Under the pieces are notes generated by a model. That model saw only the letters and a program-made list of their open reading frames with translations, was not told the DNA's origin and searched no databases. From Nocardioides sp. W7 (GTDB taxonomy: Bacteria; Actinomycetota; Actinomycetes; Propionibacteriales; Nocardioidaceae), in assembly GCF_022919075.1 (NCBI RefSeq), contig NZ_CP095078.1:558001-622000 (forward strand): 64,000 bases of DNA. Direction: 5' to 3'. The translations under genes and the position numbers were made by a program. Positions 17,391-26,188 of this stretch are shown here, in pieces. The stretch's first letter is position 1. Each line of letters starts with the position of its first letter.

Positions 17391-17452
17391 CTCGACATCG
17401 TCGCAGCGCGGGCCCGCGCGGGCAGCCCCGAATTTGATGAGAGGCGCGGGGT

Positions 17453-17743
17453 CTACGCCACGCCGGGCACGACCCGGATCTCCCGTACGGCGCCGCCGTC
17501 GAGCGCAGCGAGCGCCTCCTGGTAGGCCGGGCTGTCGTGCGCGGCCCGCGCGGCCTCGGCGGAGTCGAAGCGGATCACGACGGTGCGGGTCGCCTCACCC
17601 GACTCGTAGGTCTGCTCCGGCAGCCCGCGAGCCACGAAGGTCCCGCCGGCCCCCTCGAGGGCGGGACCCGCGAGAGCGGCGTACGCCGCCAGCTTGGACT
17701 CGTCGAGGACCTCGCGGTAGATGCTGATCCAGTAGGCGCTCAT
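17453..17743 (-). CDS. DUF1330 (ABM-like) protein
   Basis: This 96-aa protein begins MSAYWISIYREVLDESKLAAYAALAGPALEGAGG and has the VVIRFDSAEAARAAHDSPAYQEALA segment that defines DUF1330, a ferredoxin-like dimeric alpha-beta barrel family of unknown function. The ATG at 17743 matches the family's start. It is divergent from the small membrane protein at 17880. Confidence 0.9.
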   Translation of the reverse strand: MSAYWISIYREVLDESKLAAYAALAGPALEGAGGTFVARGLPEQTYESGEATRTVVIRFDSAEAARAAHDSPAYQEALAALDGGAVREIRVVPGVA

Positions 17744-17879
17744 GGGGTCATCCTGCCGAATCCCGCGGCCCGGCGACCCTCGGGTCCATAAGGCGCGGGA
17801 CACGTCCCCACCCGTGGGAGGTGAGCAATCTCCACCTTCCGGGTACAGGTCCGAAAGACCCTCCTGAAAGGAGACTGGA

Positions 17880-18023
17880 ATGATCGTCCTCGGACTGATC
17901 CTCCTGGTGATCGGTCTCGTGACCACCACGAGCATCCTCACCACGATCGGCGCGATCCTGCTGGTAGTCGGGTTGATCCTCAACCTGGTTCCGATCGGCG
18001 GCACCCGCCGGCGCGTCTTCTAG
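17880..18023 (+). CDS. Small hydrophobic membrane protein (DUF6131-like), 47 aa
   Basis: MIVLGLILLVIGLVTTTSIL is followed by a second hydrophobic helix and the basic tail GGTRRRVF. Two membrane segments in 47 residues fit the DUF6131-type small proteins of actinobacteria. AAAGGAG 7 bp upstream supports the start. Two hairpins follow at once. The function is unknown. Confidence 0.8.
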   Translation: MIVLGLILLVIGLVTTTSILTTIGAILLVVGLILNLVPIGGTRRRVF

Positions 18024-18044
18024 CGCGAGCATCGGCTGAACCCG

Positions 18045-18075
18045 ACACGACCCCGGCCATCGGCCGGGGTCGTGT
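18045..18075. terminator. 14-bp stem hairpin
   Basis: ACACGACCCCGGCC and GGCCGGGGTCGTGT form a perfect 14-bp stem with loop ATC, 22 bp after the small membrane gene. No T-run follows. Confidence 0.65.
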
Positions 18076-18097
18076 CATGTCCGGAGCGCCCGGTCTA

Positions 18098-18127
18098 CCC
18101 CGCCGCGACACGCGGCGGGGTTCTTTT
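18098..18127 (+). terminator. Intrinsic terminator with T-tract
   Basis: CCCCGCCGCG ACA CGCGGCGGGG followed by TTCTTTT is a textbook rho-independent terminator and one of the few in the window with a T-tract. It insulates the PadR gene from upstream transcription. Confidence 0.85.
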
Positions 18128-18162
18128 CCGCACACTACTGCGCACTCCGCAGTAGTGTGCGG
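18128..18162. promoter_or_regulatory. PadR operator, 15-bp perfect inverted repeat
   Basis: CCGCACACTACTGCG (18128-18142) and CGCAGTAGTGTGCGG (18148-18162) are perfect inverted repeats around CACTC. The repeat ends 3 bp before the padR ATG and begins right after the terminator T-tract, so any promoter must lie within it. Autorepression is inferred, and the short distance implies a leaderless or nearly leaderless mRNA. Confidence 0.75.
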
Positions 18163-18165
18163 TGC

Positions 18166-18516
18166 ATGGACACCACCCAGCTCCTCAAGGGAGTGCTCGA
18201 CCTGGCGGTGCTCGCCGTGGTCGACGACGAGGACGGCTACGGCTACGACGTCCTCCGCCGCCTGCGCGCCGGCGGCCTGTCCGAGGTCGGGGACGCCTCG
18301 GTCTACGGCACCCTGCGCCGGCTGTACGCCGCCGGCGCGCTGACGTCGTACGTCGTGCCCTCGGAAGAGGGACCGCACCGCAAGTACTACGGCATCACGC
18401 CGACCGGCCGCGACCAGCTGGCCCGGCAGACCAAGGACTGGCGGACCTTCGCCGAGACCGTGACCGACCTCCTCGACCACCCGCACCGGACGACCCCGCA
18501 GGGAGCAGCATCGTGA
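18166..18516 (+). CDS. PadR-family transcriptional regulator
   Basis: This 116-aa winged-helix regulator starts MDTTQLLKGVLDLAVLAVVDDEDGYGYDVLRRL, with GLSEVGDASVYGTLRRLYAAGALTSY as recognition helix and wing and EEGPHRKYYGITPTGRDQL, all standard PadR-s1 features. It represses its own operon through the 15-bp inverted repeat just upstream (inferred). The downstream membrane-protein gene overlaps by 4 bp (GTGA), the common PadR plus HAAS/DUF1700 arrangement. Confidence 0.93.
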   Translation: MDTTQLLKGVLDLAVLAVVDDEDGYGYDVLRRLRAGGLSEVGDASVYGTLRRLYAAGALTSYVVPSEEGPHRKYYGITPTGRDQLARQTKDWRTFAETVTDLLDHPHRTTPQGAAS

Positions 18517-19610
18517 GCGAGCCGACCACTACCGCCCGTCCCGACGTCGAGGCGTTCGTCGCCCAGGTCCGGGCCCGGCTCGCCGACCTCGGTGAGGACG
18601 AGCGCGAGGAGCTGCTCGACGGCCTGGAGGCGGACCTCTCCGACCAGCTCGCCGACGGCAGCACCGACCTCGGCGACCCGTGGCTCTACGCCGCCGAGCT
18701 GCGGGCCGCGGCCGGGCTGCCCGAGGCCGGGCGGGCCCGCAGGGCCGGTCACCTGCTCCCCCGTGCCGCCGACGTCGAGCACGCCCTCGACCAGGCCCGC
18801 GAGCGCTGGTCCGACCTGCTCGGCCGGTTCCCCGCCCAGGTCGGGGAGGTCCTCGCCGCGCTCCGTCCGGCGTGGTGGGTGGCGCGGGCCTGGGTCGCGG
18901 TCACCCTGCTCGACCAGTCGACCGGACCCTGGGAGCGGATCAGCATGGTCCCGTCCTTCGCCGTTACCGGTCTGGGCCTCGTACTGCTCCTGGCCGCCGT
19001 GACGGTCAGCACGCTCCTCGGCCTCGGCCGACTCTGGCCCGGCTCCGGTCCCGCGCGGACGCTCGGGGCACGCCTCGTGCTGATCGGACTGAACTCCGTC
19101 GCCGTGGTGGTGCTCCTCACCTTCTCGTTCTCCTCCGGCACCTACTTCAGCAGCAGCTCCACCCCGTGGGGCGAAGGCGTGTACCGCGGCGAGCCCGTCC
19201 ACCCCCGGGACGGGCTGCGACTGGACGGCACCCCCGTCCGAAACGTCTTCGCCTTCGACGCCCAGGGCCGGCAACTCACCGGTGTGCAGCTCTTCCGCGC
19301 CAACGGCGACCCGCTCCAGGTGACTCCCCGGGCCACCATCAGCCGTGAGCGAGGCTCCCGCACGGTCGGCTGCGGCTGGCTCAACGGCAGCACCCAGCTG
19401 TTCAACGTCTTCCCGCTCCCCCAGCGCGAGCAGCGCCGGGGCACCTGCGCCGGCATCGCACCAGAGGGTGCCGGTCCGGTCACCGAGGCCGTGCCGCCCT
19501 TCGCCCAGGTGCCGCCCGTGACGTCGCCGACGACAGTGCCGGCGACCACGCCGATGACCACGCCGGGGGCCGAGCGGGGGACGGTCGGGGACCTGGATCC
19601 GACTCGGTAG
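18513..19610 (+). CDS. HAAS/DUF1700-like membrane protein linked to PadR
   Basis: The 365-aa protein starts with a soluble helical domain (residues 10-75: VEAFVAQVRARLADLGEDEREELLDGLEADL...) typical of HAAS domains that follow PadR genes. Then come about two membrane segments, near residues 145-170 and 185-205, an extracytoplasmic domain with a Cys-containing VGCGWLN segment, and a Pro/Thr-rich tail. HAAS proteins are thought to signal with PadR at the membrane. The GTG start overlaps the padR stop. Confidence 0.8.
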   Translation: MSEPTTTARPDVEAFVAQVRARLADLGEDEREELLDGLEADLSDQLADGSTDLGDPWLYAAELRAAAGLPEAGRARRAGHLLPRAADVEHALDQARERWSDLLGRFPAQVGEVLAALRPAWWVARAWVAVTLLDQSTGPWERISMVPSFAVTGLGLVLLLAAVTVSTLLGLGRLWPGSGPARTLGARLVLIGLNSVAVVVLLTFSFSSGTYFSSSSTPWGEGVYRGEPVHPRDGLRLDGTPVRNVFAFDAQGRQLTGVQLFRANGDPLQVTPRATISRERGSRTVGCGWLNGSTQLFNVFPLPQREQRRGTCAGIAPEGAGPVTEAVPPFAQVPPVTSPTTVPATTPMTTPGAERGTVGDLDPTR

Positions 19611-19719
19611 TCGGCGGGGTCAGGTGCCCGGGAGTGCGGCGTAGGACCCGAGCGTCCTCGTGCGGACACCGCAGGCACACCCGAGCCGGACCGGCCGGCT
19701 CGGCCGGCTCGGCCAGCGG

Positions 19720-20307
19720 TCAGGGACCCACGGGGCCCTTCCAGTGCGGGTCACGTCCGATGAAGCCGAGGAGCTGGGTCTGCGGGTCCGCGTCGGGAGG
19801 TACGGCGACCCGCGGCCCGTACTGACCACTGGAGCGCATCAGGTCCTCGACGGGCTCCATCCCGGCCAGCATCCGCGAGCACCGCACCGGGTCGAGCGTG
19901 TCGTCCTGGCCGGTCGCCCTGGCGAGATCCCAGGTGTGCATGAAGACGTCGGCCGTGAAGAACCGGGACACCGCCTCGGCCAGCGGCACCTCGCCGAGGT
20001 GCGGATTGCTGAGCACCCGCGTCGCGGTCGCCGGGTCGTCGAGCAGGTCGCGGACTCCGTCGGCCAGCTCGTGCCAGGCCGCTGCCGGGTCCTCGTCCAC
20101 CGAGGTCGCGACCGTCAGACGGATGCCGGACCCCGCCTCCAGGAAGTCGGGGAACCAGTCGACGAGGTGGCGGATCACGTCGCGGGCCCGCCACTCCTCG
20201 ACCGGGGCCGGGGCGTCCCAGGACTCCGGGTCCGCTCCGTCGACCCTCCGGGTGAGGCCTCCGCCGATCTCGCGCCATTCCTCAGCCGGGCTCATCTCGT
20301 CGCTCAT
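19720..20307 (-). CDS. TIGR03086/MDMPI-type metal-binding protein
   Basis: This 195-aa DinB/MDMPI-fold protein has PAPVEEWRARDVIRHLVDWFPDFLE and RFFTADVFMHTWDLARATGQDDTLD. The three His-containing helices form the divalent-metal site of the mycothiol-dependent maleylpyruvate isomerase family. Most such actinobacterial proteins are of unknown function and may use mycothiol. Confidence 0.87.
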   Translation of the reverse strand: MSDEMSPAEEWREIGGGLTRRVDGADPESWDAPAPVEEWRARDVIRHLVDWFPDFLEAGSGIRLTVATSVDEDPAAAWHELADGVRDLLDDPATATRVLSNPHLGEVPLAEAVSRFFTADVFMHTWDLARATGQDDTLDPVRCSRMLAGMEPVEDLMRSSGQYGPRVAVPPDADPQTQLLGFIGRDPHWKGPVGP

Positions 20308-20374
20308 GCCCCTAACGACCCGCCTGAGTGCCCAGACTCATCGGCAGCCCATCCCGCTGCAGTAGTCCGGAGAC

Positions 20375-21400
20375 TCACTCGCCGCGGGTGCGGCGGACGG
20401 CCCCGTCGAGCCAGATCTTCGCGCTGCCGAGGTACCCGGCCAGGTCGTGCACGAGCTTGCCGACGGCGTCCTGGCTGTGCTGGAAGGTCTCGGAGTAGCT
20501 GCGCGCTGCCTCGCGGGCCGCCGCGGAGACGGTGGCCGTGTCGTCGTCGCCGCGGCGCGGGTAGCCGCCGCCGAGCATCGCGGTGTACTCGCCGGAGTCG
20601 ATCCAGCGCCGCAGCTCGGCCGCGCGTACGACGGCGAACGGGTGCGTCTGGTTCTCGATCAGCAGCAGCTTCAGCACGGAGTCGCGCAGGTCGCCGGCCT
20701 CGAGGTACTCCCGGCCCTGCGCGAAGAAGGCCGGCGTGTCGAGGTCGTCGAGGCGCCCGCCGCTCGCGAGCTTCATGTGCACCCGGAACGCCGTCGCCGG
20801 GTCCTGGGTCGCGAGCAGTCCGGCCCGGTCCGCGGAGAGCTCGGACTTGCGCGACCACTCGTGCAGCGCCGCCACGATGGCGCGGACCCCGAGCCCGCCG
20901 ACCGGGATCGTCGAGAACAGCCCGGAGAGCTGGATCAGCCGCTGGAGCAGCGTCTGGTAGACCGCGTGCCCGCTGATCGCGTGCCCGAGCTCGTGTCCCA
21001 CGACGAACCGCAGCTCGTCCTCGTCGAGCAGGTCGACCAGCCCCGAGGTCAGCACGATGAACGGCTCGTTCATGCCGAGGGTGTGCGCGTTCGGGACCGG
21101 GTTGGCGACGACGTACAGCTCCGGCAGCTTCGGCAGGCCGGGCGCGTCGAGCGTCTCGCCCACCTCCCCGAGCAACCGGTGCAGGGTCGCGAACTGCCGC
21201 TCGTCGGCGCGCACGGCCGACCCGAGGAAGACCAGGCGTACGGCGCGCTCGTTGAACAGCCCCGAGACCGCCTTGAGCACCGAGTCGAAGCCCTTCAGCC
21301 TGCGCAGCGCCACCAGCGCACCACGGTCGGCGGGGTGCTCCCAGGCCCGCGAGCTGATGTCGCGCAGGATCGTCCGGGACCGGGTCGGCTGTGTCGTCAC
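20375..21400 (-). CDS. M48-family zinc metallopeptidase
   Basis: This 341-aa protein has the zinc motif HELGH at 136-140 (FVVGHELGHAISGHAVY) and a third ligand in the SELSADRAG segment, as in M48 peptidases (Ste24/HtpX/Oma1 relatives). Hydrophobic stretches around 150-185 are weak, so it may be soluble or peripheral. The C-terminal EAARSYSETFQHSQDAVGKLVHDLAGYLGSAK helix is an actinobacterial extension. The GTG at 21400 (VTTQPTRSRTILRDISSRAWEHPADR) is the family start; the open frame continues upstream only in antisense to the next gene. Confidence 0.9.
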   Translation of the reverse strand: MTTQPTRSRTILRDISSRAWEHPADRGALVALRRLKGFDSVLKAVSGLFNERAVRLVFLGSAVRADERQFATLHRLLGEVGETLDAPGLPKLPELYVVANPVPNAHTLGMNEPFIVLTSGLVDLLDEDELRFVVGHELGHAISGHAVYQTLLQRLIQLSGLFSTIPVGGLGVRAIVAALHEWSRKSELSADRAGLLATQDPATAFRVHMKLASGGRLDDLDTPAFFAQGREYLEAGDLRDSVLKLLLIENQTHPFAVVRAAELRRWIDSGEYTAMLGGGYPRRGDDDTATVSAAAREAARSYSETFQHSQDAVGKLVHDLAGYLGSAKIWLDGAVRRTRGE

Positions 21401-21441
21401 GGCGCCCAGGGTGGCATACCCACCCCCGGCCCGGGCCGCGA

Positions 21442-22575
21442 TCAGCCGAGTGCGTCGCGACCCACGAGCTCGAGCGTCGCCTCGGGGGTCAGCGGGTGGA
21501 ACGGGCCGCCGCGGACGTCGCGGTAGGCCCGCTCCAGCGGGGAGCCGCGGAAGAACGCCGGCCCGCCGGCCACCTCCAGGGCCAGGTCGGCCACCGTCCG
21601 GGCCGCGGTCACGGCCTCCCGCTTCGCGGTCATCAGCGTGATCAGTGTCGCCTGATCGGCCGGCAGCTCGTCGCCGGTCTCGGCGAGCGCGCCGTGCAGC
21701 GCCCAGTGCGCGACGTCCAGCCGGCACCTCATCTCGCCGACCTGCCGGATCGCGGCCGCGGACGGCTCTGGCCGACGCTGCAGCAGCCGCCTCGCCTCGT
21801 CGTACGCACCCCGGGCCACGCCGAGGTACGCCGCCGCGACGAGCGGTGCGAAGTGGATCGCGGCGACCAGCAGCGGGCCGGCGAGCGCGCCGTACGGCCG
21901 GGTGCCGAGCACCTTCTCGCGGGGCACGAAGACGCCCTCGAAGACCAGGTCGTGGCTGGCGGTGCCGCGCATCCCGAGGGTGTCCCAGGTCTCCACGATG
22001 CTCACCCCCGGCGCGGAGAGCGGGACCCCGGCGTGGATCACCTCGGCGTCGGGGCCGGGTCCACCGACGACCGCGCTGGTCGACACCACCGTGGCGACGG
22101 GCGCCTGGGTGCAGAAGACCTTGCGGCCGTCGAGCCGGTAGCCACCCTCGACGGGCGTGGCGATCGTCGTCGGGCAGACCCAGTCGGAGCCGCCGCTGGT
22201 GGCCATGACCAGCCGGTCCGCCGCCACCGCCCGCAGCACGGCCTCGGCACCGGGCGCGGACCGTCGCAGCCGCCAGCGCTGCACGAAGGTCAGGTAGAGG
22301 TGCATCGTCGAGGCCAGCGCCGCCGAGCCGGACCAGCGGCCGAGCTCCTCCTGGGCGAGGGCGACCTGGCGCAGGGTCGCGCCGCCGCCGCCGAGCTCGA
22401 CGGGGACGGGCAGGGCCAGGTAGCCGGTCTCGTGCATCAGGTCGTACGCCTCGGTGACGAAGGTGCCGGCCCGGTCGTGGTCCTCGTCGTGGCGGGCGGC
22501 CTCGGCCCCGATGCGTGCGGCGAGGGCGAGGACGTGGTCGTCGGTGGTCGGGAGCTGTTCGGTGAGAGTGGTCAT
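21442..22575 (-). CDS. Acyl-CoA dehydrogenase family protein
   Basis: This 377-aa flavoprotein has the N-terminal helical domain, the FAD-contacting VMATSGGSDWVCPTTIATPVEGGYRLDGRKVFCTQ segment, WDTLGMRGTASHDLVFEGVFVP and a C-terminal four-helix domain. The usual catalytic Glu in YEGT is not evident, so it may belong to the DszC/HpaB-like flavin monooxygenase branch instead of true dehydrogenases. It is divergent from an HxlR regulator across 71 bp with an inverted repeat. Confidence 0.85.
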   Translation of the reverse strand: MTTLTEQLPTTDDHVLALAARIGAEAARHDEDHDRAGTFVTEAYDLMHETGYLALPVPVELGGGGATLRQVALAQEELGRWSGSAALASTMHLYLTFVQRWRLRRSAPGAEAVLRAVAADRLVMATSGGSDWVCPTTIATPVEGGYRLDGRKVFCTQAPVATVVSTSAVVGGPGPDAEVIHAGVPLSAPGVSIVETWDTLGMRGTASHDLVFEGVFVPREKVLGTRPYGALAGPLLVAAIHFAPLVAAAYLGVARGAYDEARRLLQRRPEPSAAAIRQVGEMRCRLDVAHWALHGALAETGDELPADQATLITLMTAKREAVTAARTVADLALEVAGGPAFFRGSPLERAYRDVRGGPFHPLTPEATLELVGRDALG

Positions 22576-22610
22576 GGAGCGAGCGTCCGCCGGGATGACT
22601 CGCCTGGGTA

Positions 22611-22625
22611 GTTCTCAATCTGAAC
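22611..22625. promoter_or_regulatory. Inverted repeat in the acyl-CoA dehydrogenase/HxlR intergenic region
   Basis: GTTC TCAATCT GAAC, with an AT-rich centre unlike the surroundings, lies midway between divergent starts at 22575 and 22647. It is a candidate operator for the HxlR regulator encoded alongside. Confidence 0.45.
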
Positions 22626-22646
22626 CTGCGGGGTCACCATGGACAG

Positions 22647-23327
22647 ATGTCCCGGTACGGCCAGTACTGCCCGATCACCCGGAGCCTGGAGATCCTCGGT
22701 GACCGCTGGACGCTGCTCATCGTGCGTGACCTGCTGGTCGGTGCGACCCACTTCAACGAGCTGGCCCGCGGCCTGCCCGGCATGTCGCGGGCGATCCTCT
22801 CCAAGCGCCTCGACCTGCTGGAGCGACACGAGCTGGTCCGCCGCACCGACGACGGCTACCAGCCCACCGACGCCTGCCGCGACCTCGGCCCGATCATCTT
22901 CGGGCTCGCCGAGTGGGGCGCCCGCTGGGCGTTCGGCGAGCCCCGCCAGGACGAGCTCGACCCGACCGTCCTGATGTGGTGGATCCGCGGCGGGATCGAC
23001 CCGGCCGCCTTCGGCGAGCGGCGGGTGGTGCTGCACGTGCGGCTGCCGGAGGCGCGGCGTACCCGCTTCTGGTTCGTGGTCGACCGCGACGACGTGTCGC
23101 TCTGCTTCACCGACCCCGGGCACGACATCGACGTACTCCTCGAGACCTCGCTGTCGACGCTCTACCAGGTGTGGGAGGGCCGGATCGACCTGCTCGCCGC
23201 CGTCCGCGACGGTCTGGTGTCGCTCACCGGCCGACGCGAGGTGCTCATGCGGCTCCCGGACGCACTGCTCTTCTCCCCCGTCGCTCCCTACGTACGACGG
23301 GCGCGGCTCACCTCTCCCGCGACCTGA
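22647..23327 (+). CDS. HxlR-family regulator with SCP2-like C-terminal domain
   Basis: This 226-aa protein begins MSRYGQYCPITRSLEILGDRWTLLIVRDLL, with the conserved Cys8 of HxlR regulators. The winged helix (FNELARGLPGMSRAILSKRLDLLERHELV) spans about residues 10-95. A C-terminal domain of about 120 aa (FWFVVDRDDVSLCFTDPGHDIDVLLETSLSTLYQVWEGR) resembles SCP2 sterol carrier folds and may sense a lipid or CoA ligand. It probably controls the divergent acyl-CoA dehydrogenase-like gene. Confidence 0.88.
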   Translation: MSRYGQYCPITRSLEILGDRWTLLIVRDLLVGATHFNELARGLPGMSRAILSKRLDLLERHELVRRTDDGYQPTDACRDLGPIIFGLAEWGARWAFGEPRQDELDPTVLMWWIRGGIDPAAFGERRVVLHVRLPEARRTRFWFVVDRDDVSLCFTDPGHDIDVLLETSLSTLYQVWEGRIDLLAAVRDGLVSLTGRREVLMRLPDALLFSPVAPYVRRARLTSPAT

Positions 23328-23403
23328 ACGGCGCGGGCACCGGCACCGGCACGGGTCGCCACCACGTCGCCGAGTCCCGGCATCTCAGATCCGAGACATT
23401 TAG

Positions 23404-23417
23404 TAGAACGTGTTGCA
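23404..23417. promoter_or_regulatory. KstR-type box
   Basis: TAGAACGTGTTGCA fits the KstR consensus TnnAACnnGTTnnA at all fixed positions, 104 bp before the secreted-protein gene at 23522. Regulation by a KstR-like TetR protein (sterol catabolism) is inferred. Confidence 0.45.
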
Positions 23418-23521
23418 GGAATGTCGTTTGTGGCGTTCTCGCAGCGGGCACGTGGGGCAGACGTCCGACGGCCCCGGTCCATCTCTCGCGGGTGCCCCAC
23501 GATCCCCCAGAGGAGTTCCAC

Positions 23522-24829
23522 ATGCGCCGGTTCATCCCCCTCGGCACCGCGCTCGCGCTCGCCGCGGCCACGCTCACGGTCCCACTCGCCGGCACCACGG
23601 CGAGCGCCGAGCCCGACGCCACGTCGGTGTTCGCCAAGGCCAAGCCCAAGAAGCCGAAGAAGCCCAAGGTGAAGCCCACCCCGTACGCCTTCCGCGCGCA
23701 CGGCTACGGCACCCGGGTCGTGGGCGGCCAGCTGCCGGCGGCGTCCGGGGCCACGGCGCTCGCGGTGATCGGGTGCACCAACAAGACCGGCATCAACCGC
23801 GACAACAACGTCGCGGAGGTCAAGCTCCCGGGCCTGGGCACGATCTCCGGCGTCCGCACCGACGTCCGGACCGTCAAGACCGCGACCGAGGTCGCCTCGA
23901 TCTCCGAGCACAAGGTCGCGCAGATCGTCCTGGCCGAGTCGGCGCTCGGCCGGCTGTCGATCGAGGGCGTCACGTCGTACTCCAAGGCCAGCGCGACGTC
24001 GGCGGGCTACGCCACCGAGACCGAGACCACCCTGGCCAAGCTCGTCTTCCGGGCGCCCGGCGGCGAGGCCCAGGTGCTGCCGCTGCCGACGCTGAACAAG
24101 CCGATCGAGGTGCCCGGTCTGCTGCGGGTCGCGATCGGCGACCAGCTGGAGCGCACCGGCCCCGACTTCGCCCGCGCCCGGGCCAACGGCCTCACCATCA
24201 CCCTGATCCCGACGAAGACGAAGATCGTCGTCGGCCGCACGGTCGCCTTCCTGACCAAGGGCATCCAGACCGGCCTGTTCGTGGGCTCCTCGAACGCCAC
24301 CTCGACCGAGCTGCTCAGCGGGCTGGTCGGCACCGGCCGCACCCAGCGGATCACGATGCCCTGCCAGGGCACCGACGGGCAGGTCAAGCACTCCAGCGCG
24401 CTCGACCTCACCATCCCGGGCCTCCTCGACGTCGGCACCGCGCGGTCCAGCCAGATGGGTGAGCAGCGCCGGCGCCGTGCGTTCGGCTTCGAGGAGTCCT
24501 CGGTGGCCGGCATCAACCTCGGCAACGGCGCGCTGGTCGTCGATGCGATCAAGGCCCGGGTGAACGTCTCCCGCGTCAAGGGCAAGCCGGCCGCTGTCGA
24601 CTTCAAGGGCTCGACGCTCGCCGGCATCACCGTCGACGGCGAGACCTACTCGCTGCCCGAGCTCGACGGCCTGGAGATCCCCGGGGTCGCCAAGATCGAG
24701 ACGATGGTCGAGGAGCGCTTCAACAACGGCGGCCAGATCACGGCCCTGCGGATCACCCTCCTCAACGGCATGGGCGGAGTCATCAACCTCGGCCAGGCCA
24801 AGCTGAAGATCGCCCGCAGCGGTCGCTGA
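23522..24829 (+). CDS. Secreted choice-of-anchor P family protein
   Basis: This 435-aa exported protein has a Sec signal peptide (MRRFIPLGTALALAAATLTV, cleavage after ASA near residue 31). A short Lys/Pro-rich stretch (KAKPKKPKKPKVKPTP) follows, then a long all-beta region with SGATALAVIGCTNKTGINRDNN and repeated GVINLGQAK-like strands, as in proteins NCBI names choice-of-anchor P. Two cysteines, in GCTNK and MPCQG, may form a disulfide. It is probably a surface or secreted protein of unknown function. A KstR-like box lies upstream and a strong hairpin downstream. Confidence 0.85.
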   Translation: MRRFIPLGTALALAAATLTVPLAGTTASAEPDATSVFAKAKPKKPKKPKVKPTPYAFRAHGYGTRVVGGQLPAASGATALAVIGCTNKTGINRDNNVAEVKLPGLGTISGVRTDVRTVKTATEVASISEHKVAQIVLAESALGRLSIEGVTSYSKASATSAGYATETETTLAKLVFRAPGGEAQVLPLPTLNKPIEVPGLLRVAIGDQLERTGPDFARARANGLTITLIPTKTKIVVGRTVAFLTKGIQTGLFVGSSNATSTELLSGLVGTGRTQRITMPCQGTDGQVKHSSALDLTIPGLLDVGTARSSQMGEQRRRRAFGFEESSVAGINLGNGALVVDAIKARVNVSRVKGKPAAVDFKGSTLAGITVDGETYSLPELDGLEIPGVAKIETMVEERFNNGGQITALRITLLNGMGGVINLGQAKLKIARSGR

Positions 24830-24849
24830 CCCGCCGCTGCACCGGCTCC

Positions 24850-24881
24850 GACGCCGGCCGCCTCTCGGGGCGGCCGGCGTC
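24850..24881. terminator. 13-bp stem hairpin
   Basis: GACGCCGGCCGCC and GGCGGCCGGCGTC form a perfect 13-bp stem with loop TCTCGG, 20 bp after the secreted-protein stop. Confidence 0.7.
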
Positions 24882-24960
24882 GAGGTCTGTCTGGAACCTC
24901 ACACCGCCCAGCCGTGAGACGACGTGGTCCACCGAGGGCCCGACGCGTTGACTGGCCGGC

Positions 24961-26136
24961 GTGGACGACGTCAGCACCCTGCGCCGCTGGGCGATGCTGG
25001 CGGCCAGCACGCTCGCGCAGGCGGCCGCCGCAGTGATGATGCACGGCCCGGCGTTCCTGATCCCCGTCCTCCACGACCGCGAGGGGCTCAGCCTCGCTCA
25101 GGCCGGCCTCGTGGCGGCGGCACCGACCGTCGGGGTGATGCTCACCCTGGTCGCCTGGGGCGCGCTGACCGACCGGGTCGGCGAGCGCCAGGTGCTGCTG
25201 AGCGGGCTCGCCGCCACCGCGGCCGCCGGCACGCTCAGCGTCCTGGTCGACGGCCTGGTCCCGCTCGCCCTCGCCCTGTTCCTCGCCGGCGGCGCCGCGG
25301 CCAGCACCAACGCCGCGAGCGGACGCGTCGTGGTCGGCTGGTTCCCCCCGCACCGCCGGGGGCTCGCGATGGGCATCCGGCAGATGGCCCAACCGGTCGG
25401 TGTCGGCATCGCCGCGGTCAGCATCGCGGTCATCGCCGACCGCTCCGGCATCCGGGCGGCCCTGCTGGTGCCGACCGTCGCGTGTGCGCTCGCCGCGCTC
25501 GTCGTGGCGGCGATCGTGATCGACCCGCCGCGCCCGGCCCGGGTGGCCGGGGACGCACCCAACCCCTATCGCGAGAACGGCTACCTGACCCGGATCCACG
25601 GGGTCTCGGTGCTGCTCGTGGTCCCCCAGTTCGTGGTGTGGACCTTCGCGCTCGTCTGGCTGGTGCAGGACCGGGGCTGGTCGCCCGCCGCCGCCGGCGG
25701 CCTGGTCGCCGGCACGCAGGTGGCGGGCGCACTCGGCCGGATCGCCGCCGGGCACCTGTCCGACGTGGTCGCCAGCCGGATGCGACCGCTGCGCTGGGTG
25801 GCGGTCGCGGCCGCCGTGACGATGGGTCTGCTCGGGGCCGCCGCGGGTCAGGAGCTCGCCATCGCCGTACCCCTGATCGTGCTGGCGACGGTGGTCACCG
25901 TCGCCGACAACGGGCTCGCGTTCACCGCCGTCGCCGAGCGGGCCGGCCCGTTCTGGTCGGGCCGGGCCCTCGGGCTGCAGAACACCGCACAGTTCCTGAC
26001 CGGCTCCGCGGTGCCCCCGATCGCCGGGCTCGCGGTCACGCACCTCGGGTACGCCGCCGCGTTCGGCCTGGCCGCCGTCTTCCCGCTGCTGGCCGCCCCG
26101 CTGGTCCCGGTCGGCGAGGAGCGGGCGCCGTCCTGA
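24961..26136 (+). CDS. MFS transporter (12 TM)
   Basis: This 391-aa transporter has about 12 hydrophobic helices. The motif A-like WGALTDRVGERQVLLSGLA lies after helix 2, GWFPPHRRGLAMGIRQMAQPVG in helix 5, and GHLSDVVASRMRP at the half-repeat. It resembles the CynX/NimT and nitrate/oxalate-type MFS clades. The substrate is unknown. GTG at 24961 is the start; no strong ribosome-binding site is seen. Confidence 0.9.
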   Translation: MDDVSTLRRWAMLAASTLAQAAAAVMMHGPAFLIPVLHDREGLSLAQAGLVAAAPTVGVMLTLVAWGALTDRVGERQVLLSGLAATAAAGTLSVLVDGLVPLALALFLAGGAAASTNAASGRVVVGWFPPHRRGLAMGIRQMAQPVGVGIAAVSIAVIADRSGIRAALLVPTVACALAALVVAAIVIDPPRPARVAGDAPNPYRENGYLTRIHGVSVLLVVPQFVVWTFALVWLVQDRGWSPAAAGGLVAGTQVAGALGRIAAGHLSDVVASRMRPLRWVAVAAAVTMGLLGAAAGQELAIAVPLIVLATVVTVADNGLAFTAVAERAGPFWSGRALGLQNTAQFLTGSAVPPIAGLAVTHLGYAAAFGLAAVFPLLAAPLVPVGEERAPS

Positions 26137-26188
26137 GTGCGCGAAGTGGGCTCCGGGTACCAGACCAGAACCCGACCAAGGAGGCCCC

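Noticed and set aside
17838..26160. GGGTAC before two small membrane-protein genes (17841 and 26155) as alternative sigma-factor -10 elements
   Set aside because: No matching -35 element (GTTT-like) at the right distance in either case, and GGGTAC is short and common.
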